A DNA stretch of 64,000 nucleotides from Kutzneria sp. CA-103260 (GCF_018263855.1 NZ_CP073318.1:8618001-8682000), one strand, 5' to 3'. Positions 35,107 through 44,532 are shown, numbered from the stretch's first letter. The notes: generated by a model from the letters alone, not told the origin. Program-made: numbers and translations.

Positions 35107-36138
35107 TCAGACGAACTTCGCCGGCGCGGCGACCGGATAGCCCGGCACGCCGACCGCGGTGAACCGGCCACCGGCCGGTTCGATCACCCACAACGTGCCG
35201 GTGGCGTTGACGTGCGCCACCACCTCCACCGGGGCCGCCTTGACGACCATCCGGCGCAGCTCCCCGTCGGTACGGCTCAACTGCACCGACAGGTCAGCGG
35301 TCCCCTGCCGCTCGCCCTCGCTACGCCAACCGAGGACGACGGCCTGGTACTGCTTCCACTGCCCGGCGGCGAGCAGCCGTGGCAACCGAAGCTGTGCGGA
35401 GACCGAAACCGGGAAGAAAACCATGCTCAGCGCCAGTAGCGCCGCAAAGGACCCATTGGTCGGAAACGCCGACTCGTCGCGGACCGCGTCAATGGCGAAC
35501 CCCGCCACCACCACGAGCACGGCGGCAACCTGAAGCCACAGACGCCGTGCCTGCTGCCGCGCGTACGCCATCGGGACGTCGTCCTCCGCTCCCTGCCACG
35601 AGACGCGGGCGATCGGCTCCGCGCCGACCTGCTCCGGCGCTGCCACGACCTTCGCCGGCAGTGGCGTGGGCTGACTGTCCACAAACACCACTGCGTTGCC
35701 CTTGGCATCCGGGCCAACCACCGTGATCTCGCCGGTGCGGGCGATGACTTGCCACCTCGGCCAGGTGATCGGCCGCACCCTCAGGTACCGGCCCTCCGCC
35801 GCGACCACCGCGCTCATGCCCCGATGTGCCACCACCACAGCCGCCACTCGCCGGCTCACACCATCCGCGAGCACAGCCTTCGCGCGGCCGACAATGACCC
35901 TGAGCCACCCGGCCAGGGCGACCGCAGCCACCGCGACAAGCCCGAGCGCCACCGGGGCGGCGATCCCTCCGAGCACCGCGCACCACAGGACCGCGAAGAG
36001 CACCAGCCCGGTCGCACTGCCGAGGAGATAGCCGCTGAGCTTCCCGTGGACCCGCATCCGCAGTTCCACCGGGTCGTCCTCGACCTGCCACTGGTCGGTC
36101 GCCCGCCACACGGCCGCCGACAGCAGGGTGTCGTCCAC
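35107..36138 (-). CDS. tandem paralogous membrane protein, copy 2
   Basis: 343 residues: DDTLLSAAVWRATDQWQVED start, membrane pair, RTGEITVVGPDAKGNAVVFV with PTPLPAKVVAAPEQ, membrane pair, LRLPRLLAAGQWKQY and ATGTLWVIEPAGG. The start is GTG 36138, at the same relative position (VDDT) as VEDT in copy 3. The strong similarity to copy 3 indicates a recent duplication. No catalytic motif is apparent. The 25-base gaps between copies make one transcript likely. Confidence 0.8.
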   Translation of the reverse strand: MDDTLLSAAVWRATDQWQVEDDPVELRMRVHGKLSGYLLGSATGLVLFAVLWCAVLGGIAAPVALGLVAVAAVALAGWLRVIVGRAKAVLADGVSRRVAAVVVAHRGMSAVVAAEGRYLRVRPITWPRWQVIARTGEITVVGPDAKGNAVVFVDSQPTPLPAKVVAAPEQVGAEPIARVSWQGAEDDVPMAYARQQARRLWLQVAAVLVVVAGFAIDAVRDESAFPTNGSFAALLALSMVFFPVSVSAQLRLPRLLAAGQWKQYQAVVLGWRSEGERQGTADLSVQLSRTDGELRRMVVKAAPVEVVAHVNATGTLWVIEPAGGRFTAVGVPGYPVAAPAKFV

Positions 36139-36152
36139 CCTCGTTCCCCCCT

Positions 36153-37103
36153 CTAGCTGAACCGGACAACCCCGGCGATGGGGAGATCCGGCACGCCCAC
36201 CCCGAGCGTTACACCGGCCGCCGGCGTGCCGGCGATCCACAGCCGCCCCGAGGCCCGCACGGAAGCGTGCACGTCAGGGCCCCACAGCACCTTGGCCGCC
36301 AGGTCCGTCTCCACGGCGATCGACCAGTCGGGCCGCACGCTGGCCGGATACTCGACCAGCTCGGCGGCCAGCAGCCGGGACAGCCGCAGCCGGGGCAGCG
36401 CCCGCAGCACGCTCCGGGCCAGGAAGACGGCGATCAGCACCCCGGCGATGACGAACAGCCAGGCCAACACCGCCGGTTGCGGCGCCAGTTCGAGTCCGAT
36501 GGCGACAGTGATCGCGATGGCGTGCGCCCATCGGAGGCCGAGCCGCCATGACGCCACAGTGGACGCTCGGCGCGCCGCCGCCTGCGGGTCCTGTGGCCGG
36601 GCGGCCGGCGGACGGCCCAGCCGTGGGACCTCGGGCAGCACCTTGGCGTGCACCGGTCGGGGAATGCCCTCAAGGAAGACTGCCGCCAGCCCCTCCGGGC
36701 TCGGTCCGACCAGCCACAGCCGCCCACTGGTCGGCACGTCGCCGGCCAGACGCAACACCAGTTGCCCGGCCCGGACCACCTGTCGGTCCAGGACCTCCAC
36801 GTCGAGCAGCCGCGCCGGTTCCGCCTCCAACAGCCGTCCCACGGCGGTCAACGTGCGGCCGACCCGCAACCAGTACATCAGCATGAAAGCGCCGACCACC
36901 AGCACCGCGACCGCGGCCAGCACCGTGCTCGCCGGCAGGCCCAACAGCAGGCACAGCAGCGCCACGAAGACATAACCGGACCAGATCCGCGGGATACGGT
37001 CCCGCACCCACACCTGCCGCCACTGGGCCAGCCGCACGTCGGGATCCCGGCCGGCCGGGCCGTCCTCCCGCGGCTGCCAGACGGCGGACGTCGCCTTCTC
37101 CAC
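36153..37103 (-). CDS. tandem paralogous membrane protein, copy 1 (first in operon)
   Basis: 316 residues, the shortest and most diverged copy. It begins EKATSAVWQPRED, has a membrane pair (about 35-80), the central module LWLVGPSPEGLAAVFLEGIP followed by PVHAKVLPEVP, another membrane pair (about 190-235), LRLSRLLAAELVEYP and SGRLWIAGTPAAG. GTG 37103 follows a GGGGGGAT-type stretch. It leads the operon; the upstream intergenic region holds a large inverted-repeat element. Function unknown. Confidence 0.78.
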   Translation of the reverse strand: MEKATSAVWQPREDGPAGRDPDVRLAQWRQVWVRDRIPRIWSGYVFVALLCLLLGLPASTVLAAVAVLVVGAFMLMYWLRVGRTLTAVGRLLEAEPARLLDVEVLDRQVVRAGQLVLRLAGDVPTSGRLWLVGPSPEGLAAVFLEGIPRPVHAKVLPEVPRLGRPPAARPQDPQAAARRASTVASWRLGLRWAHAIAITVAIGLELAPQPAVLAWLFVIAGVLIAVFLARSVLRALPRLRLSRLLAAELVEYPASVRPDWSIAVETDLAAKVLWGPDVHASVRASGRLWIAGTPAAGVTLGVGVPDLPIAGVVRFS

Positions 37104-37210
37104 CCATCCCCCCTCGACGCGCTGATTCCTACCAGGGGCACCCGAACCCGGCAAACGGGCTTCACCCGACTGTGACCTGGGCGAACACGAACCACCAACA
37201 CAGAGGGCGT

Positions 37211-37358
37211 GAGGCCCCGCCGGTGCCTGGACTGTCGCCGGATTTCGGCCGCCGCCACCCGACGCGCCCCACCACCCGAGCTGGATGCGGCGGGCGAAAT
37301 CCGGCTAGGGAAGGCACCGGCCCAAGGGGGCCGAGCCCCGCGCGGCACGCGCGGCATT
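37211..37358 (-). repeat. multi-hairpin repeat element, copy A
   Basis: Read on the minus strand this 148-base element contains three parts. First is a hairpin CCGCGCG/CGCGCGG with a 3-base loop. Second is a hairpin GGCCC/GGGCC. Third is a long stem starting GCCGGTGCC and closing GGCACCGGC, with an inner stem GCCGGATTTCG/CGAAATCCGGC. Its outer sequence is shared with a second, shorter copy at 45339-45420 in opposite orientation. It fills the gap between the paralog operon and the divergent SWIM gene, so it is not a simple terminator. No protein is credible here. Confidence 0.75.
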
Positions 37359-37392
37359 CAAAACTGTCAGGGGGTGCCCATATGGTCGTTGC

Positions 37393-38631
37393 ATGGATGT
37401 GGAGGCAGTGCTGGCGCAGGCGCCGGACCGCCAGGTGGCGACCGGGGCCAGCAAGCTGGCGGTCCCGGCGAAGTGGCCGGAACTGGGCCGGGACGACGCC
37501 GCGCTGTGGGGGTTGTGCCAGGGCAGCGGCAAGAGCCCGTACCAGGTCTGCGTCGACCTGTCCGACCGCGCGACGAAGTGCTCGTGCCCGTCCCGCAAGT
37601 TCCCGTGCAAGCACGCGCTGGCGCTACAGCTGTTGCACACCAACGGTTCTGCCGGCGAGGGCAGCCAGCCGGACTGGGTCGGCACCTGGCTGCGGGCCCG
37701 GCACACTCGGGCCACCACCGAGCGCAAGCCGGCGCAGCCGGGCAAGCGGCGGGAGGAGTCGGTGCGGGCCGGCATCGCCGGGCTCACCGACTGGCTGACC
37801 GACCTGTCGGCCGGCGGCCTGCACACCCTGCCGTCGCGGGAACCGTTGTGGTGGAACGGAATCATGGCCCGGATGGTGGACGCGCAGGCGCCGGGCATCG
37901 CCTCGGCGATCGGCGAGCTCCGGTCAGTGGTGGGGGCCAACCGGCCTCGGTGGTACGAGGAGGCGACCGACCACATCGGACGGCTCTATCTGCTGACCCG
38001 CACCGATTTCTCCGAGCCGGCAAGGGTTCGGCTGGGGTTCACCACCACCGAGCAGGAGGTGCGGGCCGGCGAGAGCTGGGCCGACGACTGGGTGGTGCTG
38101 CTGCGCATGGACAGCGATGACGGCAAGGTGCGCACGGTTCGGCAGTGGGCGTGGGGACGGTCCCGCAAGCAGTGGGTGTATACGGCACGGCACGCGGCCG
38201 GGGGCGCGATTCCCGTGCCGGCAATGACTCCGGGGGCGGAACTGACTGCGGTATTGCATCCCTATCCGGGCGGTTTACCGAAGCGGGTGGCGGTCGGCGA
38301 GGTGACGAGGTCCGGCCCGGCGGGGCCGATTCCGTTGCCGGACACCTGGGCGGACGCGTTGGCGGCGGCCGAGCCGCTGCTGGTCAGCGATCCGTGGCTG
38401 CGACTGGTTCCGTTGTGCTGCAGGGCAACCCGGCCGGCCCGGGACGACAAGTCGCTGTACCTGATCGACGCCGCCGACCATGGGCTGCCGGTCCGGGTCG
38501 GCTCGTCGCTGGCCCAGGCCCTGGCCCGCACCGGTGGCGAGCCGTTCGACGCGATGGGCTTGTGGGACGGGGATTTCCTGCAACTGTGCGCGATCGCGGA
38601 GCCGGGCGCGTTCCCGGAGGTGGTGTCGTGA
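37393..38631 (+). CDS. SWIM zinc-finger protein, first gene of MoxR/VWA operon
   Basis: 412 residues. A SWIM motif CxCx6CxH is formed by Cys63, Cys65, Cys72 and His74 (KCSCPSRKFPCKHALAL), a probable zinc-dependent nucleic-acid or protein-binding finger. The remaining roughly 330 residues are a helical/beta region without recognised motif. The ATG at 37393 has an AGGGGG about 17 bases upstream, rather far. The stop overlaps the next GTG by four bases. SWIM proteins at the head of DUF5691-MoxR-DUF5682-VWA operons are a repeated actinobacterial arrangement. Confidence 0.9.
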   Translation: MDVEAVLAQAPDRQVATGASKLAVPAKWPELGRDDAALWGLCQGSGKSPYQVCVDLSDRATKCSCPSRKFPCKHALALQLLHTNGSAGEGSQPDWVGTWLRARHTRATTERKPAQPGKRREESVRAGIAGLTDWLTDLSAGGLHTLPSREPLWWNGIMARMVDAQAPGIASAIGELRSVVGANRPRWYEEATDHIGRLYLLTRTDFSEPARVRLGFTTTEQEVRAGESWADDWVVLLRMDSDDGKVRTVRQWAWGRSRKQWVYTARHAAGGAIPVPAMTPGAELTAVLHPYPGGLPKRVAVGEVTRSGPAGPIPLPDTWADALAAAEPLLVSDPWLRLVPLCCRATRPARDDKSLYLIDAADHGLPVRVGSSLAQALARTGGEPFDAMGLWDGDFLQLCAIAEPGAFPEVVS

Positions 38632-40001
38632 GCACGGACCAGAAGTGGCAGGACACCGTGCAGCAGCTGCTGGTCGGCACCCGGCGCGGCAACGTCGACC
38701 GGGACACGCTGCTGGCCGACTGCGCGGCGCTGGGGCTGGCCCGGTTCGGGGCGCGGCTGCCACAGACGCCGGCCGGCTTGGTGCCGGTTCCCTTTGCCCC
38801 GCCGGAGAACGCGCAGATCGCCGGCGAGTCCGCGCGCAACGTGCTGGCCCAGGTGCTGGGCTGGGACGACGAGGCGTTGCTGACGGAGTGGTGCGCGGCG
38901 GCCAACCGCGCCCAAGTCGTTGCGGCGCATGCCCAACTGCCGCAGCTGCTGGCCCTGGGCGGGGCGCGGCCGACGCTGCGGCCGGCGATCCGGCTCGTGC
39001 TGGGCACCCGCGGCCAGTGGCTGGCGCTGCTGAGCAAGGACTGGGTCTGGGCCGTCGGCATCAACGAGCAGGAGCCGTACGACCCGGACGCGCCGGCCGG
39101 CAAGCGGCTGACCGCGCTGCGCCAGTGGCGTCGGACCGACCAGGGGGCGGTCCGAACGCTGGTCGCGGAGCGGTTCCCGGAGGAGCGCCGGGCCAGCGAC
39201 CGGCAGCTGCTGATCAACGCGCTGGAGGTCGGCCTGTCCATCGAGGACGAGTCGATCTTGGAGGCGGCGCTGGACGATCGGGCCGCCGGCGTGCACGACC
39301 TGGCGCTGCGGCTGCTGCGCAAGCTGCCCGGCACGGCCCTGGCGCAGCGCGCGGAGCGCCGGCTCTGGGACGGCCTGCGGGACGCCGACGTGATCCCGGA
39401 CGGCCGGTTCGAGCTGGAGCCGGATGCCGCCGAGCAGCGGGACCTGCTGCACGACGGCAACACCGAGACCGGCATCGCCGGCCGGCTGCGGGCGGCGGCC
39501 GCGTCGGTGCCGCCGGAGTTCTGGGAGCTGGACCAGGTGGTGGCCAGCCCGTGGGCGAAGCCGCTGTTGCAGGGCATCGCCGACGCGTTGCCGCTGGCCG
39601 CCGACCCGGTGCCGTGGGCGCTGGCCGCGTCCGAGGTGCTGACCGGCATGGCTCTGCTGGACGCGATCGACTCGCTGCCGGCGCGGTCGGCCGCCGAGGT
39701 GCTGGTCGCCGTCTCCCACGACTGGAAGTACGACCTGCTCGACCACGGCTGCTCGCAGCTGCCGGGGCCGTGGTCGGCGGCGACCACCGAGGCGCTGCTG
39801 CAGCGCTTCATCGTCGCCGTCACGCCCGGCTGGCGCACCGGCCGCCCGCCGCCCGTCCTGCTGACCAGGGGCGATGTCGGCGTGCTGACCGAGCAGTGGC
39901 CGCGAATCGCCGAGCGCTGGCCGGAACACACCAACGAACAAGCCGTGCTGCACCTACGCGTCCAGCTGAGAGACGCGTTCGATCGAAGGGGCGATCAGTG
40001 A
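38628..40001 (+). CDS. DUF5691 family protein
   Basis: 457 residues, predicted mostly alpha-helical. QWLALLSKDWVWAV and the HEAT-like helical run around VHDLALRLLRKLPGTALAQRAERRLW stand out. This is the DUF5691 type by size, sequence style and its place between a SWIM gene and a MoxR ATPase. A helical-repeat scaffold for substrate or partner binding is a reasonable guess; no catalytic residues are visible. Coupled to neighbours on both sides by GTGA overlaps. Confidence 0.85.
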   Translation: MSTDQKWQDTVQQLLVGTRRGNVDRDTLLADCAALGLARFGARLPQTPAGLVPVPFAPPENAQIAGESARNVLAQVLGWDDEALLTEWCAAANRAQVVAAHAQLPQLLALGGARPTLRPAIRLVLGTRGQWLALLSKDWVWAVGINEQEPYDPDAPAGKRLTALRQWRRTDQGAVRTLVAERFPEERRASDRQLLINALEVGLSIEDESILEAALDDRAAGVHDLALRLLRKLPGTALAQRAERRLWDGLRDADVIPDGRFELEPDAAEQRDLLHDGNTETGIAGRLRAAAASVPPEFWELDQVVASPWAKPLLQGIADALPLAADPVPWALAASEVLTGMALLDAIDSLPARSAAEVLVAVSHDWKYDLLDHGCSQLPGPWSAATTEALLQRFIVAVTPGWRTGRPPPVLLTRGDVGVLTEQWPRIAERWPEHTNEQAVLHLRVQLRDAFDRRGDQ

Positions 40002-41095
40002 CCGAAACCGTGCTGCGGCCGTCTGCTGAGCAGCAGTACGCCGCCGAACTCGACGCCCTCGCGGCGGCCGACGACCGGCCGAAGCCGCCGATGTGGAAGC
40101 TGTCCCCGCAGGCCGTCGTCCGCTACGTGCTCGGCGGTGAACTGCCCGACGGCACGGCGATCACCCCGAAGTACGTCGGCGACCGGCGGATCGTCGAGGT
40201 GGCCGTGGCGACTCTGGCCACCGACCGGGCGTTGCTGCTGGTCGGCGTACCCGGCACCGCCAAGTCGTGGCTGTCCGAGCACCTGGCCGCGGCCATCAGC
40301 GGCGACTCCACCCTGGTCGTGCAGGGCACCGCCGGCACCAGCGAGGAAGCCGTCCGCTACGGCTGGAACTACGCGCGGCTGATCGCCGAGGGCCCGAGCG
40401 AGGCTGCGCTGGTGCCCAGCCCGATCCTGCGGGCCATGAAGACCGGGGCGATCGCCCGGGTCGAGGAGCTCACCCGGATGCCGTCCGAGGTGCAGGACTC
40501 GCTGATCACCGTGCTGTCCGAGAAGGCGCTGCCGGTGCCGGAGCTGAACTTCCAGGTGCAGGCCGTGCCCGGGTTCTCGGTGATCGCCACCGCCAACGAC
40601 CGGGACCGCGGCGTGAACCAGATGTCCTCGGCGCTGGCCCGCCGGTTCAACACCGTGGTGCTGCCGCCGCCGGCCAGCGAGGACGCCGAGGTGGAGATCG
40701 TGGCCAGCCGGTCGGCCCAGCTCGGGCGGGCGCTGCAGCTGCCGGCCGAGCCGCCGGCGCTGGAGGAGGTGCGCCGGGTGGTGCGGGTGTTCCGGGAGCT
40801 GCGTGGCGGATCCACCGTGGACGGTCGGACCCAGCTGAAGAAGCCCAGCGGCAGCCTGTCCACGGCCGAGGCGATCTCGGTGATCACCAGCGGCATGGCC
40901 CTGGCCGCGCACTTCGGCGACGGCCGGCTCGGCGCCGACGAGCTGGCGGCCGGGCTGCTCGGGGCCGTGGTGAAGGACCGGGTGTCGGACACCGCGGCCT
41001 GGCAGGAGTACCTGGAGGCAGTGGTCAAGGAGCGGCCCGACTGGCGCGACCTGTACCGCGCCTGCCAGGACCACGACCTCGCCGGTTACGCCTGA
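39998..41095 (+). CDS. MoxR-type AAA+ ATPase
   Basis: 365 residues. Walker A GVPGTAKS at 83-90, Walker B region AIARVEELTRM at about 151-161, sensor 1 SVIATANDRDRG, and arginine-finger region ALARRFNTVVLPPP. In the Walker B the usual D-E appears as E-E. MoxR ATPases act as chaperones with VWA partners, and a VWA gene closes this operon. Starts by GTGA overlap at 39998 and ends in TGATG with the DUF5682 gene. Confidence 0.93.
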   Translation: MTETVLRPSAEQQYAAELDALAAADDRPKPPMWKLSPQAVVRYVLGGELPDGTAITPKYVGDRRIVEVAVATLATDRALLLVGVPGTAKSWLSEHLAAAISGDSTLVVQGTAGTSEEAVRYGWNYARLIAEGPSEAALVPSPILRAMKTGAIARVEELTRMPSEVQDSLITVLSEKALPVPELNFQVQAVPGFSVIATANDRDRGVNQMSSALARRFNTVVLPPPASEDAEVEIVASRSAQLGRALQLPAEPPALEEVRRVVRVFRELRGGSTVDGRTQLKKPSGSLSTAEAISVITSGMALAAHFGDGRLGADELAAGLLGAVVKDRVSDTAAWQEYLEAVVKERPDWRDLYRACQDHDLAGYA

Positions 41096-43278
41096 TGCCC
41101 AAGCTTCCCGACCGGGTCACGCTGCTCGGCATCCGCCACCACGGACCGGGATCGGCCCGTATGGTGGCCGCCGCGCTGGCGGCGATCGAGCCGGAGCTGG
41201 TGCTGGTCGAGGGCCCGCCGGAGGCCGACGGCCTGGTCGCGCACGTCAGCGGGCTGACGCCGCCGGTGGCGCTGCTGCTGCACGACGAGTCCGATCCGGC
41301 GACGGCCGCGTTCTGGCCGTTCGCCGGTTTCTCTCCCGAGTGGCAGGCACTGCGCTGGGCCGACGACAACGCCGTGCCGCTGCGGTTCTTCGACCTGGCC
41401 GCGGCGGCCACGCTGGGCGAGGAGGACGAGCCGGACCGGGTGGCGATCGACCCGCTGGGGCTGCTGGCCGAGGCCGCCGGTTTCGACGACCCGGAGCGCT
41501 GGTGGGAGGACGTCGTCGAGCACCACGCGGCGGCCGACCCGATCGGGCTGGCGCAGGCCGTGGCCGAGGCGATGACGGCGCTGCGTGACGAGTTCGCCGA
41601 TCACGTCGGCCAGCGCACGCTGCGTCGCGAGGCGGCGATGCGGCAGGCGCTGCGCAAGGGACTCAAGGACGTTCAGGGCCCGATCGTGGTCGTCTGCGGC
41701 GCCTGGCACGTGCCGGCGCTGCTGGAGCTGCCGACTGCCACCGCGGATGCCGCGCTGCTCAAGGGTTTGCCGAAGAAGAAGATCAGCGGCACCTGGGTGC
41801 CGTGGAGCCACGGCCGGCTGGCCAACGCCGCCGGCTACGGTGCGGGCATCGCCTCGCCAGGCTGGTACGCGCACCTGTGGGAGACGGCCGCGGCCGGCGA
41901 CACCGTGCCGCGCTGGTTCGCCCGCGCCTGCCAGGTTCTCCGCGACGAGGATCTGCCCGCGTCCACGGCGAGCGCCGTCGAGGCGGTGCGGCTCGCCGAC
42001 GCCTTGGCGGCCATGCGCGGACGGCCGTCACCGGGGTTGGCTGAGGTCAGCGAGGCGACGCTGGCCGTGCTGTGCGGCGGTGACGACACGCCGCTGCGGT
42101 TGGTGCACGACCGGCTGGTGGTCGGCGAGGAGCTGGGCATGGTCGGCGAGGGCGTGCCACGCTCGCCGCTGGCCGCCGATCTCGAACGTCTGCAACGGCG
42201 GCTGCGGTTGCCGGCCGCGGCGATCGAGAAGCAGATGCGGCTCGATCTCCGCAAGGACATGGACCGGGAGCGGTCCAAGCTGTTGCACCGGCTGCGGGTG
42301 TTGGACGTGCCGTGGGGCGAACGCGACCACACCAACAGCACCGGCACGTTCGCCGAGGCGTGGCGGGTGCGGTGGGACCCGAGCCTCGCGGTCGCGGTTG
42401 CGGCCGCCGCCCGGTACGGCACCACCGTGGAGGCCGCCGCCGAGCAGGTGCTGCGGCAACGGGCCGACGACGCGGACCGGGTGGCGAAGGCCGCCGAAGT
42501 GCTCGGACGTGCCGTCGACTGCGAGTCGCCGGCAGCCGTAGCCGCCGCCCGTCGGGCCCTGGACCGCTGTGCCGCGGCCGCGACCGACGCCGCCGAGCTG
42601 TTGGTTGCGCTGCCGACGTTGGCCAGCACCATTCGCTACGGCTCGGTCCGCGGCACCGATCCCGAGCTGCTGCGATCCGCCTTGCACGGCCTGCTGGCCC
42701 GTGGCGCGGTCGGCCTGCCGCTGGCCTGTCGCAACGTGGACGACGACACCGCTGACCAGCTGGTGGCCGCGCTCGACTCCGCCCAGGACGCCGCCGGCCT
42801 GGCTGCCGACGACGATCACCGGGCAGTGTGGCGGGACGCCCTGCTGCGGCTGGTCGCGCTGACCGACGCGCACGGTCTGCCGGCCGGGCGAGCGACCCGG
42901 CTGCTGTGGGAATCCGGCGACCTGGACAGCGATTCCGTGGCCGCGCGGCTGCACCGGGCGGTCTCCGCGACCGTGGGCGCGACCTCCTTCGTCGCCGGCT
43001 TCCTGCGCGGGTCGGCCGCGCTGCTGGCCGCCGACGACCGGCTGTTCGCGCTGATCGACAACTGGCTGAGCGGCCTGTCCAACGAGGCGTTCGCCGACGC
43101 ACTGCCGTTGCTGCGCCGGGCGGTCGGCGAGTTCAGCACGGCCGAGCGGCGCACCCTCGGCGACCGTGTGATGGCCGGCAACCGCCGGGCCGTCGCGGCG
43201 CCCACCGGCGACTGGGACGAGGAGCGGGCGCAGCGGCTGGCCGCCCACGTCCGTGACCTGATCGGAGCGACGGCGTGA
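41095..43278 (+). CDS. DUF5682 family protein
   Basis: 727 residues, soluble. The N-terminus LLGIRHHGPGSARMV followed by LVLVEGPPEADGL is diagnostic of DUF5682 and recalls the GE.H-type active site of the TIKI/TraB/EreA/ChaN group; that relationship is my inference. Further conserved-looking parts are VVVCGAWHVPALL and the long helical C-terminal half. If the N-terminal part is a hydrolase, His15/His16 and the later Cys-Gly-Ala-Trp-His are candidate residues. ATG 41095 overlaps the previous stop by one base. Confidence 0.87.
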   Translation: MPKLPDRVTLLGIRHHGPGSARMVAAALAAIEPELVLVEGPPEADGLVAHVSGLTPPVALLLHDESDPATAAFWPFAGFSPEWQALRWADDNAVPLRFFDLAAAATLGEEDEPDRVAIDPLGLLAEAAGFDDPERWWEDVVEHHAAADPIGLAQAVAEAMTALRDEFADHVGQRTLRREAAMRQALRKGLKDVQGPIVVVCGAWHVPALLELPTATADAALLKGLPKKKISGTWVPWSHGRLANAAGYGAGIASPGWYAHLWETAAAGDTVPRWFARACQVLRDEDLPASTASAVEAVRLADALAAMRGRPSPGLAEVSEATLAVLCGGDDTPLRLVHDRLVVGEELGMVGEGVPRSPLAADLERLQRRLRLPAAAIEKQMRLDLRKDMDRERSKLLHRLRVLDVPWGERDHTNSTGTFAEAWRVRWDPSLAVAVAAAARYGTTVEAAAEQVLRQRADDADRVAKAAEVLGRAVDCESPAAVAAARRALDRCAAAATDAAELLVALPTLASTIRYGSVRGTDPELLRSALHGLLARGAVGLPLACRNVDDDTADQLVAALDSAQDAAGLAADDDHRAVWRDALLRLVALTDAHGLPAGRATRLLWESGDLDSDSVAARLHRAVSATVGATSFVAGFLRGSAALLAADDRLFALIDNWLSGLSNEAFADALPLLRRAVGEFSTAERRTLGDRVMAGNRRAVAAPTGDWDEERAQRLAAHVRDLIGATA

Positions 43279-44432
43279 GTGACGAACGGCAACGGCGGTG
43301 GCGGCTGCTGCTTGGCGGGGCGGCCGGCGAGATGGGCGGTCTCGGCGAGGACGACCAGCGCCGGGACGGGGCGCTGACCGCGCTCTACGGTGGCGGCGGC
43401 GAAGGCCAGGACGGCAAGCGCAGCGCCGGGCTGGGCAACAGCTCGCCGGTGCTGCACCGCTGGCTCGGCGACGTGCGCAGCTACTTCCCCACCTCCGTGG
43501 TTCAGGTGATGCAGCGCGACGCCGTGGAACGGCTCGGCTTGAACAAACTGCTGCTCGAACCGGAGCTGCTCGCCACGGTGGACCCCGATGTGCGGCTGGT
43601 CGGCACCCTGGTCTCGCTGTCCAAGGCGATTCCGGCCCGCACCCGGGAGACCGCGCGGGCGGTGGTGCGCAAGGTGGTCGAGGACGTGGAGCGCAAGCTG
43701 GCCGACCGGCTGCTGGCCGCCGTGCACGGCGCGATCGACCGGTCCCGCCGCACCCACCGACCCCGACTGTCCGATGTGGACTGGGCCACCACCATCCGGG
43801 CCAATCTCAAGAACTACCAGCCGGCCCAGAAAACCGTGGTGGTCGGTGACCTGATCGGCCGGCAGCGGCGCAGCCGCACCGCGTCGCTGCGGGACGTCGT
43901 GCTGCTGGTCGACCAGTCCGGCTCGATGGCCGAGTCGGTGGTCTACTCGGCGGTGTTCGGCGCGGTGCTGGCCTCGATCCGGTCCGTGGACACCCGGCTG
44001 GTCGTGTTCGACACCGAGGTCGTGGACCTGACCGAGACCCTGGACGACCCGGTCGACGTGCTGTTCTCCACGCAGCTGGGCGGCGGCACCGACATCAACC
44101 GCGCGGTCGCCTACGGGCAGTCGCTGATCAAACGGCCGGCCGACTCGGTGATGGTGCTGATCAGCGACCTGTTCGAGGGCGGCGTGGCCGGCGAGCTGCT
44201 GCGCCGGGTGCGGGAACTGGTGGCCAGCGGTGTCACCGTGGTGGTGCTGCTGGCGCTGTCGGACAGTGGCGCGCCGGCGTACGACCACGAGCTGGCGGCC
44301 AGGCTGTCCGAGCTGGGCGCGCCGGCCTTCGCCTGCACGCCCGACCGGTTCCCCGACCTCTTGGCGGCTGCGCTGCGCCGGGATGACGTGGCAGCCTGGG
44401 CGGAGGAGGCCGGCATGGCTGTCGGCCGTTGA
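43275..44432 (+). CDS. VWA-domain protein (CoxE-like), last gene of MoxR operon
   Basis: 385 residues: a helical N-terminal half, then a von Willebrand A domain (about 206-370) with the metal-ion site DQSGS at 213-217 and GGGTDINRA providing the Thr/Asp. An intact MIDAS suggests Mg2+-dependent ligand binding. MoxR-VWA pairs remodel or insert cofactors into clients; the client here is not known. GTG at 43275 overlaps the DUF5682 stop. The 100-base gap downstream carries the promoter and iron box of the next gene. Confidence 0.92.
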   Translation: MSDERQRRWRLLLGGAAGEMGGLGEDDQRRDGALTALYGGGGEGQDGKRSAGLGNSSPVLHRWLGDVRSYFPTSVVQVMQRDAVERLGLNKLLLEPELLATVDPDVRLVGTLVSLSKAIPARTRETARAVVRKVVEDVERKLADRLLAAVHGAIDRSRRTHRPRLSDVDWATTIRANLKNYQPAQKTVVVGDLIGRQRRSRTASLRDVVLLVDQSGSMAESVVYSAVFGAVLASIRSVDTRLVVFDTEVVDLTETLDDPVDVLFSTQLGGGTDINRAVAYGQSLIKRPADSVMVLISDLFEGGVAGELLRRVRELVASGVTVVVLLALSDSGAPAYDHELAARLSELGAPAFACTPDRFPDLLAAALRRDDVAAWAEEAGMAVGR

Positions 44433-44501
44433 GTCGGTGACCGACGCGTCAGCGCTGGTCAGGGAGCACACTATTGAGCGCTTCCCAAGACCGACCGTCG
44501 A

Positions 44502-44518
44502 AGGTTAGGGTGACCTAA
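44502..44518. promoter_or_regulatory. DtxR/IdeR-type iron box
   Basis: AGGTTAGGGTGACCTAA, with flanks, matches the 19-base IdeR consensus TTAGGTTAGGCTAACCTAA at 15 of 19 positions. It sits just before the ribosome-binding GGAGG and 14 bases upstream of the DUF2470 start, so an iron-loaded DtxR/IdeR repressor bound here should block transcription. No dtxR-like gene is in the window. Confidence 0.75.
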
Positions 44519-44532
44519 CTTGGAGGTGAGCG

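Noticed and set aside
42816..44471. 551-codon minus-strand frame opposite the DUF5682/VWA genes
   Set aside because: No recognisable domain; the plus-strand operon has intact motifs throughout.
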